Assembly: GCA_045802605.1 (NCBI GenBank)
Contig: JBJMQS010000053.1
Span: forward strand, 186,001 to 250,000
DNA: 64,000 nt
Reading direction: 5' to 3'
Source of the DNA: JBJMQS01 sp045802605
GTDB lineage: Bacteria; Planctomycetota; Planctomycetia; Gemmatales; Gemmataceae
The position numbers were made by a program, and so were the translations under genes. Numbering within the stretch: position 1 is the first letter of the stretch; each line of letters opens with the position of its first letter. The notes beneath the pieces were generated by a model. That model was given only the letters and a program-made list of their open reading frames with translations, made no database searches and was not told the origin of the DNA. Below are positions 33,871 through 42,671 of this stretch, piece after piece.

Positions 33871-35163
33871 GTGTTCGAAACTATTTGCTGCATCAATTTG
33901 CTACGCCGGCAAGACCGGTGGGAAGACTTTCGCTCGAGATTGCCCGGCGACTGGCCTTTTTCCGAGGTAACACGGTTCCCCGCAACGGATGGGCAACTTT
34001 GCGCGCCACCCGATTGGTGGGCCGAAAGCGCCGGCGCCTGGGGATGTTACCGATCGCATTTGCGTATCATCGAAGAGTGTCTAAACTCGGGAATTGAAAG
34101 TGTGCTCATCTTCGAAGATGATGCGATTTTTCCAGAGAACCTTGCAAGCGAAACCCAGACATTCATGCAGAATCTACCGGATGATTGGCAAATGATTTAT
34201 CTCGGCGGGCAACTTCTTCGTGAGGGTTTTCGGCCACCTGAGCGCATCAACGAATGGGTTTACAAACCTTACAATGTCAATCGCACGCATGCCTACGCGG
34301 TACGCGGCAAAGAAATGTTGAGTGTGCTCTACAAGCATCTGCTTTCAAACAATTGGTATCCGCGACATCACATCGACCATCATTACGGCCGGCTACATCA
34401 GGCCGGACAGTACCAAGTGTATGTGCCGCGCCATTGGATCGTGGGTCAGTTAGGTGGACCTTCGGATGTTAGTAACCAACAAACTGAAACCACTTTTTGG
34501 AATCATGCCGAGGAAGTCTGGAAGCGCGGCCCGGAGCCGTTGGTGATTGTCGTGGGACTTCATGAGTCTGCTGCTTCGCGGGTGTCGTTGGCTCTCCACC
34601 ATTTGGGCGTGTACATGGGTAGCAATTTGGAAGGGGCCGCGAACCAACTGGATGCTGAGGATCAGGCGTTGGCACAACTCTGTGAATGGGCGGCGCCATT
34701 TCCCCAGACCCAATTCAAGTTGGTGGAACCAGTTTTGCGCGATCGTTTAGAAGATTGGTTAGGCAACCACATGTGGCAAGCGAGACTTACCAATAAACTG
34801 GCCGGCGGCAAATACCCACTGCTCTGCGCACTCGGTCGCTATCTTCACGAGTTCTGCGGTCAAAGACTTCGAGTTATTGACGTCAGGGAACCAACGGAGT
34901 CGCTGGTGACATCATTACAGTTGCGTCTACGGAAGGTACCGAACGCGTCGTTCGACAGTGACGCGCAAGCCGTCCAGGTACAGCATTGGCTTATGTCAGA
35001 AAAAGAGCGCTTTCTGGCGATGGCTCCCCATCTCTCGCTTCCAGTCGTGCAGCTAACAAACGATCCCGTGGGAACCGTGCAGAGCATTACGTCTTATTTG
35101 GGCCTTTCACCAAGTGCCGACCAAAAGGACAACGCTGCCAAGGCCCTTCAAGCCATGGCCTAA
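33871..35163 (+). CDS. GT25-family glycosyltransferase with sulfotransferase-like C-terminal half
   Basis: About 430 residues. I chose GTG 33871 (GGAG eight bases upstream), giving FETICCINLLRRQDRWEDF at the start, where such enzymes begin; the open frame allows a TTG at 33835. The first ~200 residues match glycosyltransferase family 25: CINL..R.DR, SHLRIIEECLNSGIE, VLIFEDDAIFPEN and YLGGQ. From ~residue 225 a second part resembles sulfotransferase-type P-loop folds (EPLVIVVGLHESAASRVSLA, later RVIDVREPTESLVTSL). GT25 enzymes transfer galactose or glucose to glycans or protein. Position after the Ser-rich gene suggests that this protein is the acceptor. Confidence 0.8.
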   Translation: MFETICCINLLRRQDRWEDFRSRLPGDWPFSEVTRFPATDGQLCAPPDWWAESAGAWGCYRSHLRIIEECLNSGIESVLIFEDDAIFPENLASETQTFMQNLPDDWQMIYLGGQLLREGFRPPERINEWVYKPYNVNRTHAYAVRGKEMLSVLYKHLLSNNWYPRHHIDHHYGRLHQAGQYQVYVPRHWIVGQLGGPSDVSNQQTETTFWNHAEEVWKRGPEPLVIVVGLHESAASRVSLALHHLGVYMGSNLEGAANQLDAEDQALAQLCEWAAPFPQTQFKLVEPVLRDRLEDWLGNHMWQARLTNKLAGGKYPLLCALGRYLHEFCGQRLRVIDVREPTESLVTSLQLRLRKVPNASFDSDAQAVQVQHWLMSEKERFLAMAPHLSLPVVQLTNDPVGTVQSITSYLGLSPSADQKDNAAKALQAMA

Positions 35164-35165
35164 GT

Positions 35166-35616
35166 TTAATTGTCAGTAACGCGAAGGTGCGTCGTCGCCG
35201 CCAGCGAGCGAAGGCGGCAACACCGCCCACGCAGACGCAACATTGACCTTGGCTCCGGAACCGGCGTCACGACGAAGTCAAACTGGTAACTGGTGAGCGC
35301 CAAGCCCGTTTGCTGGATGATAAACGAGTAATTACCGGCCGCGAGCGGGATAGCGAATCCCTGGGCGCCTTGGGGCGGCGACTGTTGCTGCATGACGGGA
35401 AAGAGATCGACGCCAATAGAGTTGAATACTGGGAATGCGGCATTCTGAGCCGCCGTTCCAAAATGCGAAAATCCATTGTAAACTGATGGAGTGGTGGCGA
35501 AAGCACCGATAAAGACCGAGCCAGCCTAACCAGTGAACCCTGCAGGTCGGTCGAACTATAAGCCGCTTTCACATATTGGGTCATTTGAACACCCACGGGG
35601 ACGGTGATCGGCACCT
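35166..35616 (-). pseudogene. Frameshifted PEP-CTERM protein
   Basis: Collinear fragments in three frames: TQYVKAAYSSTDLQGSL, then VFIGAFATTPSVYNGFSHFG, PVFNSIGVDLFPV, YSFIIQQTGLALTSYQFDF, VVTPVPEP, and finally the hydrophobic-basic tail GGVAAFARWRRRRTF. That order (passenger, PEP motif, helix, Arg cluster) is a PEP-CTERM exosortase substrate. Two or more frameshifts and the lack of a signal peptide make it non-functional. Confidence 0.7.
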
Positions 35617-35768
35617 AATCACGCGGATCGGGACCAGCATTGTGCTAAGTCCGCCGCAAGTTACAGTCAAGGAACGAGAAATCAATAATTGGCATTCAAA
35701 TCCCGGATAAGTCGATCCTCCGGTACTTCTCTTCGCTCACGTGCGCTCTCTTCGCTGCCAATCCAAAA

Positions 35769-36014
35769 TTATTTTAGCGATTCGACCCAATGATATTCTG
35801 TCACGATCGCCAGTGGCGACCCGCTGTCACGGTACTCGACGGTCTTGGCAATTTTGAGGCGGTACGAACTTTGAATCCAATCTCGGCTACCGAAAGAACC
35901 AATGACCAAGTAATTCGTTTTCTTGGTAATACTGCCAGCGCAGGTGCTTCCACGCGAGATGACCTCGCCCTCGCATTTTTCGCGCGCACCATAACGGCCA
36001 TTACAATTCGCTGT
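35769..36014 (-). pseudogene. BRCT-domain fragment
   Basis: Open stretch without a start codon encoding YGAREKCEGEVISRGSTCAG, then SITKKTNYLVIGSFGSRDWI, SSYRLKIAKTVEYRDSG and IVTEYHW before the TAA at 35769. TKKTNYLVIG, the later lysine-rich helix and the final W-containing segment are the hallmarks of a BRCT domain like that in bacterial ligase and exonuclease-like proteins. A stop just upstream and the missing N-terminal portion show that this is the 3' end of a broken gene. The frame in the region 36020-36200 (YIRHIFLVNRQTRPTDLGI) may be more of it. Confidence 0.6.
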
Positions 36015-36250
36015 TTACAATTCCGCAGACTTGACCAAGCGGGTCCATCTCTTGAAAGCGCCCGTGGATAGGCCCAAAGGGCCAGACGCCTCGAATCCCT
36101 AAGTCCGTCGGCCTGGTCTGACGATTTACCAGAAAAATATGGCGGATATATGGTTCAAAATCTGCTCTCTCTAGTAATGCCGGGATTCGACGCCTGCAAT
36201 CAGGAATTGTTTCGGCGTCGCGGCACCACTCACTTCCAAGGAACCGCGTC

Positions 36251-36940
36251 ATGCTCAAGAGCCTGTTGACATCATTGCGCTCGTCGCGCGCGCCACGGTC
36301 CCAAACCACGAAGCTCCACCTTGATCACCTCGAAGATCGCCGCGTCATGTCCGCAACCGTTGGACCTATTGAGGCCCCGACGATTAGTGCGGTGGTATGG
36401 GGCGATGGCAGTCGTCAGCGTTCTCAAGTGACAGACATCACAGTGCAATTTTCAAAACAGGTTCGACTTTCAAACCCCAGCGCCTTACCCATCGAGAAGG
36501 CTGTTTCGTTGCACAAGCGCGGGGCCGCGGGTGACGTGACGTTAGTCATTGACGCTTCCGTGCCGCAAGATGGGTTCCAAACACTTACTCTTCATTTCAC
36601 TGGCAAGTACGCTGAAAAAAGCAACTCGGTAGTTGACGGCTTGTACGACCTGGCCATCGACGGCTCAGCCATCAGTGACGGTACGGTACAACTTGATGGC
36701 GCCCGCAATGGCATTCCTGGCAGTACCTATTTCGTGAAGGGCACGACTGCCAACGGCTTCTTCCGCCTCTTTGGTGATGCCACTGGCGACGGTACGACCG
36801 ATCAAGCCGACTATCTCATGTACCGCGATGCAATCGCTGCCGCACCGAGCAGCAGCGCCATCTTCGATTTCGATGCTAATAAACAGATGGATCAGGAGGA
36901 TTATTTGCAGTTCCGCAACCGTCTTGGCGGAGCGCCTTGA
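36251..36940 (+). CDS. Small secreted protein with dockerin-like tail
   Basis: 229 residues. The N-terminus has the export-type motif LDHLEDRRVMSA (residues 24-35). A beta-rich middle (residues ~45-165: VTDITVQFSKQV, FQTLTLHFTGKY, VDGLYDLAID) is the same domain that precedes the tail of the 1837-aa protein at 46.3 kb. The C-terminus has two EF-hand-like calcium loops, GDATGDGTTDQADYLMYRD and DFDANKQMDQEDYLQFRNRL, ending GGAP as in the large protein. This is effectively a stand-alone copy of that protein's C-terminal module. Start ATG 36251 has only a weak ribosome site. Confidence 0.8.
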   Translation: MLKSLLTSLRSSRAPRSQTTKLHLDHLEDRRVMSATVGPIEAPTISAVVWGDGSRQRSQVTDITVQFSKQVRLSNPSALPIEKAVSLHKRGAAGDVTLVIDASVPQDGFQTLTLHFTGKYAEKSNSVVDGLYDLAIDGSAISDGTVQLDGARNGIPGSTYFVKGTTANGFFRLFGDATGDGTTDQADYLMYRDAIAAAPSSSAIFDFDANKQMDQEDYLQFRNRLGGAP

Positions 36941-36969
36941 CATGGTCCATGCCCGACCAGATAACGCGG

Positions 36970-37130
36970 GCGCCGCATGCGCAATTAAATCGCAGGGAAG
37001 CATGACTCGAGTGTGCCGCGTCTTGCCGTTCGAGGTTGCGAAGACTTACGCGTCCAGCGCGCTCTTGCGACCTTGATGGCGTAGGCCGGAGTTCCAGTAC
37101 GATATTTGTCCTCTGGCCTCCGATGTCCCC
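36970..37130 (-). pseudogene. Degraded HTH-module partner, copy C
   Basis: Minus-strand remnant of the partner protein: YAIKVARARW (compare GYxIEVAKL) and, one frame away, VFATSNGKTRHTRVML (compare IFATANGTTAYTRLVL). The two pieces are separated by a frameshift, and an in-frame TAA occurs between them. Its place relative to the copy-C HTH gene is the same as in copies A and B, so the module arrived complete and then decayed. Confidence 0.65.
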
Positions 37131-37290
37131 CGCCCGCCCCAGGTCCCTAGCTGAAGTTGTTTTTGGTTTTCCCCATAAGTATTGAGACGGTTGCGGACCT
37201 TGCTACGTTGGTATGCGAAGTGCATCAACAAGTGTTCATCCCCAGAGATCTGTTCGTAGTGTGGGCCAAATCGCGGCCCCGGGTCTTTCC

Positions 37291-37536
37291 TTGAAACGTA
37301 TTTGGAATGGTGCGCGCCTAGCCGAGGTCATCGAAGCGGCAGGTGTGACCAAGAAAGAACTCGCTGACAAGATGGATGCGTCACCGTCGAACATTACCCG
37401 TTGGGTGAATAACGAACGCGAACCGTCATTCAGCGCATTTTGGAGTATGGCTAAGGCTATCGGCATTGGTGGAGAGGTGTTACTGCAAAAGGTCGGAAGC
37501 CCGATCAAGTTTGAATTGTTCCCAAAGCAGAGTTAA
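37291..37536 (+). CDS. XRE-type HTH protein, module copy C
   Basis: 81 residues. Same length and same C-terminus (QKVGSPIKFELFPKQS) as copies A and B; recognition region VTKKELADKMDASPSNITRW. The start aligned with the other copies is TTG at 37291 (the frame continues upstream to 37213 through sequence that is not conserved in frame). The partner gene beside it is a pseudogene and the third gene is missing, so this HTH gene survives alone. Confidence 0.75.
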   Translation: MKRIWNGARLAEVIEAAGVTKKELADKMDASPSNITRWVNNEREPSFSAFWSMAKAIGIGGEVLLQKVGSPIKFELFPKQS

Positions 37537-37869
37537 TTTATGTCTTAAGCCTCGGCGCGACTTGCCTAGCATTGCTGGGACCATCGAGAAATTCGCGGTC
37601 GCGCTGATTCAGTAGTTTTCGGTACCGGACAATAGACTGTACATAGCGGTCGTCTGCTATCTTTCATTCCCTATAGACCGGATGGCCAGTGGCGAACTCC
37701 CTTGACTCCACTTTGGTTGATTTTCAAAAGCACTTCTGGTTATCAAACGTGTCTTGTGTCTCCCTAAATGCGGTTCTGACATCTTCTGAAGTTGGCATTT
37801 GACACGCTCCATTAAAAGCGGTTTGGCAATATCTGTACCAACTCATAACCGCCGCGGCGCGAGAGTATC
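37537..37869. other. Spacer without a recognised gene
   Basis: About 330 bases after the copy-C HTH gene. I see no protein-like frame, hairpin terminator or repeat that matches elsewhere in the window. The 3' part runs into the hydrolase remnant. Confidence 0.4.
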
Positions 37870-38168
37870 TCAGGGCGCGATCTGGAATTGGTGGCGCCAA
37901 GGCATGATGGGCGGCACCAAGGCCCATTATGACGGCATCGTGGCATTCTCGCAGACAGACTTTACGGAGGACCTGAGGAAGTTCACGGTGCCGACTTTAA
38001 TCATGCATGGCGATGATGATCAGATCGTCCCTGATGATGACTCTGCTACGTTACGTGCAAGCTAGTGAAGGGCGCGATCTTGAAACCTATTAGGGCTTCC
38101 CGCACGGAATGCCAACGACAAATGCCGATCAGATCAATGCCGACCTCCTCGAATTCATCAAGTCGTAG
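37870..38168 (+). pseudogene. Alpha/beta-hydrolase (non-haem haloperoxidase type) remnant
   Basis: C-terminal third of an alpha/beta hydrolase: GMMGGTKAHYDGIVAFSQTD, LRKFTVPTLIMHGDDDQIVP (the acid-turn region), then after a frameshift GFPHGMPTTNADQINADLL with the catalytic-type His, ending EFIKS-stop at 38168. The N-terminal two thirds with the nucleophile elbow are missing. It is convergent with the amidohydrolase gene, which belongs to a group of hydrolase genes often found with such peroxidases. Confidence 0.75.
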
Positions 38169-38205
38169 ATGGGACGCGATCGCACCAAGGCTCCCAGACC
38201 ATGAT

Positions 38206-40098
38206 TCAGAATGCAAAGCAATCGCAACTGAGTCCTCCGGAGAGACTGCACAATACTGTTTCAGTGTCGGAACCTGACGAACCTTCCGTTGGCCAATGCG
38301 CGTGCCCCAGCTGATAGCCTGCATGGTGTTTTGTCGGCGACCAGTCGGGGCTGGCGGGTAGAGCGGGTGGCGACACATTCGCGAACTCGTTGGTGCCGTA
38401 AACTACCTTCCCGCCCAATACAGTGAGCACTGACTCGATTCGCTTGATTTCATGTTCCGGAATTGCGAAGTAGTCCGCGGAAAGAACGGCGAGATCAGCG
38501 AGCCGGTTGACTTGGATTGAGCCTTTTTTGTCTTCCTCGCCGGAGAACCACGCGCTACCCAACGTATACCGCTGCAAGGCCTCCGTTCGACTGAGCCGAT
38601 TTGCCTCAGGATAGAGCACGGTGCCACCGACCGTCGACCCGGAAACGAGCCAGTACAGAGTCACCCAAGGGTTGTAGCTGGAGACCCGTGTGCCGTCGGT
38701 TCCCGCACCGACTGGCACGCCCATTCGCAGCATCTGTGCAATGGGCGGTGAGTGCTCCGCCGCCGTCTTGCCGTACCGATCGACGAAGTACTCGCCCTGA
38801 AATGCCATCCGGTCCTGAACAGCTATCCCGCCGCCCAGTGCTTTGACGCGCTCGATATTCTTTTCTGAAATCGTTTCGGCATGATCGAAAAACCACCGCA
38901 GTCCCCGGAACGGAATCTCCCTGTTGACCGCCTCGTACACATTGAGTGCGCGGGTGATCGTTTCGTCGTAAGTGGCATGCAGGCGGAAGGGCCAGCGGTT
39001 TTTCGCCAATATTGTGACCACTTCGGTCAGTTGCGCTTCCAGCGTCTTTGCCAGCTCTGGCCGTGGCTCCAGAAAGTCCTCGAAGTCTGCAGCGGAAAAG
39101 ACGAGCATTTCGCCAGCGCCGTTGAGCCGGTAGAACTCATCGCCTTCACCAGGCTTGGCGGACTTCACCCACTTGGCGAAGTCGTCCTTTTCCTGTTGCG
39201 GTCGCTGGGTGAATAAGTTGTAGGCAATGCGAACGGTGAGTTGACCGGCTTTCGCAAGGTCGCCGATGACTTTGTAATCTTCGGGGTAATTCTGAGACCC
39301 TCCGCCGGCGTCGATGCAACTCGTGATGCCAAACCGATTCATCTCGCGCATGAACAGCCGCGTCGAATTGATCTGATCCTCAAGAGCCAGCTTCGGTCCC
39401 TTGGCGAGTGTATCGTAAAGAATCTTGGCATTGGGCCGGGCGATCAGCAGGCCGGTGGGGCTGCCGTTCTTGTCGCGCTGGATTTCGCCGCCTGCCGGAT
39501 CGGGCGTATCCCGGGTGTAGCCAACCGCTCGCAGTGCGGCTTTGTTCAACCAGGCGCGATCGTAGAGATGCAATATGAAGACCGGAGTATCGGGAGCGGC
39601 CGCATTGATTTCATCGAGCGTCGGCATTCGCCGTTCTTTGAACTGAAATTCGGACCAACCACCTACAACTCGAACCCATTGCGGCGCCGGCGTGCGCCTG
39701 GCCTGCTCCCGCAACAGGGTCAGGGCATCGGAAAGCGATGGGACGCCATCCCAGCGCAACTCCATGTTGTAATTGAGCCCGCCCCGAATCAGGTGTAGAT
39801 GGGAATCATTGAGTCCCGGGATCACCGTTCGCTTTTGCAGATCGACGACACGTGTCTTGTCACCACGATGACTCAAGACATCCTTGTCGTCACCGACCGC
39901 CACAAATCGGCCGCTTCGCATGGCTACCGCTGATGCGGTTGGCCGGCGCTTGTCGAGCGTAGTAATCCGGCCGTTGATCAGGATCAGATCTGCCGGCTCG
40001 TTGGCAGCCCGGCCGAACACACGCCCGGCCACCGCTGCAGCCAATCCCGCGGCGCCGAGCCGGAGAAAGTCGCGCCGATTAGTCGCCGTATCCATCAC
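38206..40098 (-). CDS. Tat-exported YtcJ-type amidohydrolase
   Basis: 630 residues (or 629 from the second Met). The N-terminus carries a twin-arginine signal (NRRDFLRLGAAGLAAAVAG). The metal-dependent amidohydrolase core has the first-strand motif GLNDSHLHLIRGG near residue 97, a Lys/Asp region, and HATYDET, FDHAETISE and GAGTDGTRVSS as later metal ligands. YtcJ-like proteins hydrolyse amides or formamides; the substrate is unknown. Its last ~30 residues (after KHHAGYQLG) look unlike the family and may result from a lost stop codon. The isochorismatase-like gene is 10 bases upstream, so they form an operon of exported hydrolases. Confidence 0.88.
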   Translation of the reverse strand: MMDTATNRRDFLRLGAAGLAAAVAGRVFGRAANEPADLILINGRITTLDKRRPTASAVAMRSGRFVAVGDDKDVLSHRGDKTRVVDLQKRTVIPGLNDSHLHLIRGGLNYNMELRWDGVPSLSDALTLLREQARRTPAPQWVRVVGGWSEFQFKERRMPTLDEINAAAPDTPVFILHLYDRAWLNKAALRAVGYTRDTPDPAGGEIQRDKNGSPTGLLIARPNAKILYDTLAKGPKLALEDQINSTRLFMREMNRFGITSCIDAGGGSQNYPEDYKVIGDLAKAGQLTVRIAYNLFTQRPQQEKDDFAKWVKSAKPGEGDEFYRLNGAGEMLVFSAADFEDFLEPRPELAKTLEAQLTEVVTILAKNRWPFRLHATYDETITRALNVYEAVNREIPFRGLRWFFDHAETISEKNIERVKALGGGIAVQDRMAFQGEYFVDRYGKTAAEHSPPIAQMLRMGVPVGAGTDGTRVSSYNPWVTLYWLVSGSTVGGTVLYPEANRLSRTEALQRYTLGSAWFSGEEDKKGSIQVNRLADLAVLSADYFAIPEHEIKRIESVLTVLGGKVVYGTNEFANVSPPALPASPDWSPTKHHAGYQLGHAHWPTEGSSGSDTETVLCSLSGGLSCDCFAF

Positions 40099-40108
40099 AA
40101 CGCTCCAA

Positions 40109-40834
40109 TCATTTCTTGGCGTTGTTTGAGTAAGTTGTCATCAGGTTCTTGTAGGCCGGCAGGTGATTGGCGAGCAGGCCGGCGAGATTCTCCCCATTGT
40201 TTCGCCAGTCGCGTTGCAGTTCGCACGCTACCGCAAACCAATTCGTGATCACCGCGCCAGCGTGGGCCATGCGCATGAGCGCCGCATCGGCCACTTGCTT
40301 GTTGAACGTACCGCTCGCGTCCGCAACCACGAACACTTGGTAGCCTTCCTTGAGCGCGGCCAATGTTGGAAAAGCGACGCACACATCGGTGACGATGCCG
40401 GCGATGATCAGTTGCTTGCGGCCCGTTTTCTTGACCGCGGCGACGAAGTCCTCGTTATCCCAGCAATTGATCTGGCCGGGCCGCGGAATGAACGGAGCGT
40501 CTGAGTGCATCGCCTTGAGTTCGGGCAGGATCACTCCATTCGGGCCGGACTCGGCGCTGGTCGTGAGAATGGTCGGCAGCTTGAAGACCTTGCCGCAGCC
40601 AGCCAGCGCGAGCACGCTGTTGCGGAACTCATCGGGTTGATAGTCTTGTACGAGTGAGAACAAGCCGACCTGATGATCGACTAAGAGCAGCGCGGCATCG
40701 GAGGCTGAGAGCGGCGGCCCGCCATTGGCCGAGAGGTTTGTACTTGGGTTTTTCCGTTCTTGGGCCGAAGCCGAGCCGGCGCCCATGAGTGCCAAGCCGG
40801 CCACGCCTGCCGCCAAAATCTCGCGACGCTCCAT
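40109..40834 (-). CDS. Isochorismatase-like hydrolase with export signal
   Basis: 241 residues. N-terminal Tat-like or Sec signal (MERREILAAGVAGLALMGAG). The cysteine-hydrolase core shows the catalytic Asp in ALLLVDHQVG (near 50), the Lys region, and IVTDVCVAFPTLAALKEGY with the nucleophile Cys near residue 150. It is closest in pattern to YcaC-type proteins. The first gene of the pair with the amidohydrolase. An M17-like gene diverges from it, sharing the upstream region. Confidence 0.85.
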   Translation of the reverse strand: MERREILAAGVAGLALMGAGSASAQERKNPSTNLSANGGPPLSASDAALLLVDHQVGLFSLVQDYQPDEFRNSVLALAGCGKVFKLPTILTTSAESGPNGVILPELKAMHSDAPFIPRPGQINCWDNEDFVAAVKKTGRKQLIIAGIVTDVCVAFPTLAALKEGYQVFVVADASGTFNKQVADAALMRMAHAGAVITNWFAVACELQRDWRNNGENLAGLLANHLPAYKNLMTTYSNNAKK

Positions 40835-40918
40835 GTTGATTCTCCATTGTTGAGACGCCGAACGCCATCGATCAGCATAGTATTTGCAGGGTCGAAATCG
40901 AAAAGAAGGAGCACCTAA

Positions 40919-41656
40919 ATGAAGGCCTTTTGTCGTTCACTCACTTTGACCATGACATTGGCCGTACTCATCGGCGGCACTGCGCGCGGGGATGATCCGC
41001 AAACCGTCAAAGAGACGATCATTGCTGCACCGCACAATGTGACAATCAAAGTGCGGATGGAAGGGCCTTATACGGCCGAGGTTCCGCTCCAAGTTGTGTG
41101 CTACTTCCGATACACGCCCGAGCTTTCCAAGCGAATGACCGGAGCGCCGGTCGAACTCGACAAACGGTTGGGAGGGGTGGTCGCATCGCTTCGCAGCCGC
41201 GGCGACTTCACGGGCGACGCATCGGAGACACTTCTCATCACCCCGCCCGCAGGAAGCATCAAAGCCAAGGCGCTGCTCCTGGTAGGCCTCGCCGACGAGG
41301 GTAATATCACCCTCGAAAAGATGGAGGGGGTCGGAAGGACCAGCGTCCGCGAGGCATCGCGGCTCGGCGTCAAGAAGGTCGCGTTTGCGCCGCTAATGCG
41401 CGATCAGGGCAACTCCAAGCTGCCGACAGGCGACGTCGAAACTGCTGTCGTGACGGGAATGCTGCTCGCTTACGACACCGAAACCAGGCTCCAAAAAGAG
41501 GGGCTCGCAAAGCCCTTCGTTCTGGAAGAGTGGTGGGTCGAAGCGGGGCCGGCTTATTACGATGAAACCATCGCAGGCGTTCGAAAGGCCGTGCAGGAAG
41601 CAACCGCCGCAATCGCGTCGCGACCCACCGCGCCATACGCAAATAACTCCAAATAG
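40919..41656 (+). CDS. Secreted protein with leucyl aminopeptidase (M17) N-terminal-like domain
   Basis: 245 residues from ATG 40919 (AAGGAG nine bases upstream) with a signal peptide (LTLTMTLAVLIGGTARG). The mature region (ELDKRLGGVVASLRSRGDFT, KAKALLLVGLADEGNITLEK, GRTSVREASRLGVKKVAFAP) resembles the macro-like N-terminal domain of M17 aminopeptidases. The catalytic metal-binding C-terminal domain is absent, so it is not itself a peptidase. Divergent from the hydrolase pair, 84 bases away. Confidence 0.75.
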   Translation: MKAFCRSLTLTMTLAVLIGGTARGDDPQTVKETIIAAPHNVTIKVRMEGPYTAEVPLQVVCYFRYTPELSKRMTGAPVELDKRLGGVVASLRSRGDFTGDASETLLITPPAGSIKAKALLLVGLADEGNITLEKMEGVGRTSVREASRLGVKKVAFAPLMRDQGNSKLPTGDVETAVVTGMLLAYDTETRLQKEGLAKPFVLEEWWVEAGPAYYDETIAGVRKAVQEATAAIASRPTAPYANNSK

Positions 41657-41684
41657 CACGAGGTTGCCGCCGTCCCTGGCAAAG

Positions 41685-42056
41685 TCAGCGGCCTCTGCCT
41701 CCCAATTGGATCTGTGATTGGAGTGGATTGAAGAAGTCTTTCCGAGTCGGCACATTCGACGGCTTTGGCGCATCCGGGTCGGGCCGCGTGTAGGTCTCGA
41801 TCGATTCGATGTGCCCGTCCTTGTAGGTATATTTTTGCACGGATTTCGTCGTCGGCCCCGGCGGTGGTGTCGGGTCGAGAGTAGCGATATCAAGAACCGC
41901 GATCGTGAGCCGGGTTAATCCATCGAGACCACCTGGAGACACCCAGACATACAGGTTGCCACAATGGCTCACGTGGGAGGCGCCTTTAGGTACATCTTCG
42001 CGCTTGCCGGTGCAGAACCAATCGCGCTTCACCCCAAGTTTCGATGACAAATTCAC
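41685..42056 (-). CDS. Hypothetical protein, possibly a fragment
   Basis: 123 residues with protein-like composition (SHCGNLYVWVSPGGLDGLTR, LTIAVLDIATLDPTPPPGP, KYTYKDGHIESIETYTRP) but no signal peptide and no clear ribosome site. It may be the intact form of a small orphan or the 3' part of a longer gene whose 5' part has been lost in the decayed region that follows. I cannot assign a function. Confidence 0.4.
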   Translation of the reverse strand: MNLSSKLGVKRDWFCTGKREDVPKGASHVSHCGNLYVWVSPGGLDGLTRLTIAVLDIATLDPTPPPGPTTKSVQKYTYKDGHIESIETYTRPDPDAPKPSNVPTRKDFFNPLQSQIQLGGRGR

Positions 42057-42176
42057 GTGACTTGCTTAACATCGCGCCTCGGAGGACACGACTATGGAGG
42101 CCGGCCGTGGGTGAGCCTCTCAAGGCAGTCCCACAGTCGCGTATTCGATGGAATCTCTAAGTTTCGCCTGCTTCTA

Positions 42177-42252
42177 ACGAAGCTTATCTTCGGCGCGCTT
42201 CCGCTCGGCGACGTCGCGAAATATTAATATAACCCGGTCTCGGTGCCGGCAT
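42177..42252 (-). pseudogene. PAS-domain remnant
   Basis: Short minus-strand frame HRDRVILIFRDVAERKRAED ending KLR-stop. VILxFRDVxERKxAE is the characteristic last strand and linker helix of PAS sensor domains. Nothing kinase-like remains around it. It is a relic of a sensor kinase gene. Confidence 0.55.
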
Positions 42253-42414
42253 CCTCGAAAAAGGGCAGCAGCAATATCGTCAACATTACGCAAAGATCCG
42301 AAAATATTTTTGTGAGTTCTCGAATTCGCGTGACGGGTAACGGCATCATTCTGCACTTCCACTTACGGGAACGCATGTAAGCCGACGTATGACGGAAACT
42401 ATGACGTAAACTTC

Positions 42415-42520
42415 AGAAGCGTCGCAGTTGTCGACATTATCCCCCTACCGCCTGCGGTTGCGGGCTCCTGCAAAAACGGCTTCCCAGTTTACAATCTGGT
42501 TGACGCTCAACAGATGCAGG
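42415..42520 (+). pseudogene. Remnant of the YLxxNPDV repeat-protein C-terminus
   Basis: After a fragment SVAVV, and one frame away, SPYRLRLRAPAKTASQFTIW then LTL. This matches TPYRLRVRAPGNSPAQFTVRLTL at the end of the protein at 31357-32253, in the same order and next to a sigma/kinase pair as there. It shows that a surface-protein gene once stood beside the second sigma/kinase pair too. Confidence 0.6.
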
Positions 42521-42671
42521 GATTTTCGACACTTCCAAGGGAAGTTTCTCTCGGTATACCGGTTGCAATGAGCAACGCGGAAAACGCAGTTGGCCATTCA
42601 CAGGATATCTGGTTCGCGCAGAAGTGAATCTGATCGAAGCCAGTTGAGCATTACTCGTTAAACGAGAGGTC

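Noticed and set aside
35790..36071. 93-codon plus frame
   Set aside because: It lies antisense to the BRCT fragment, which has the recognisable pattern.
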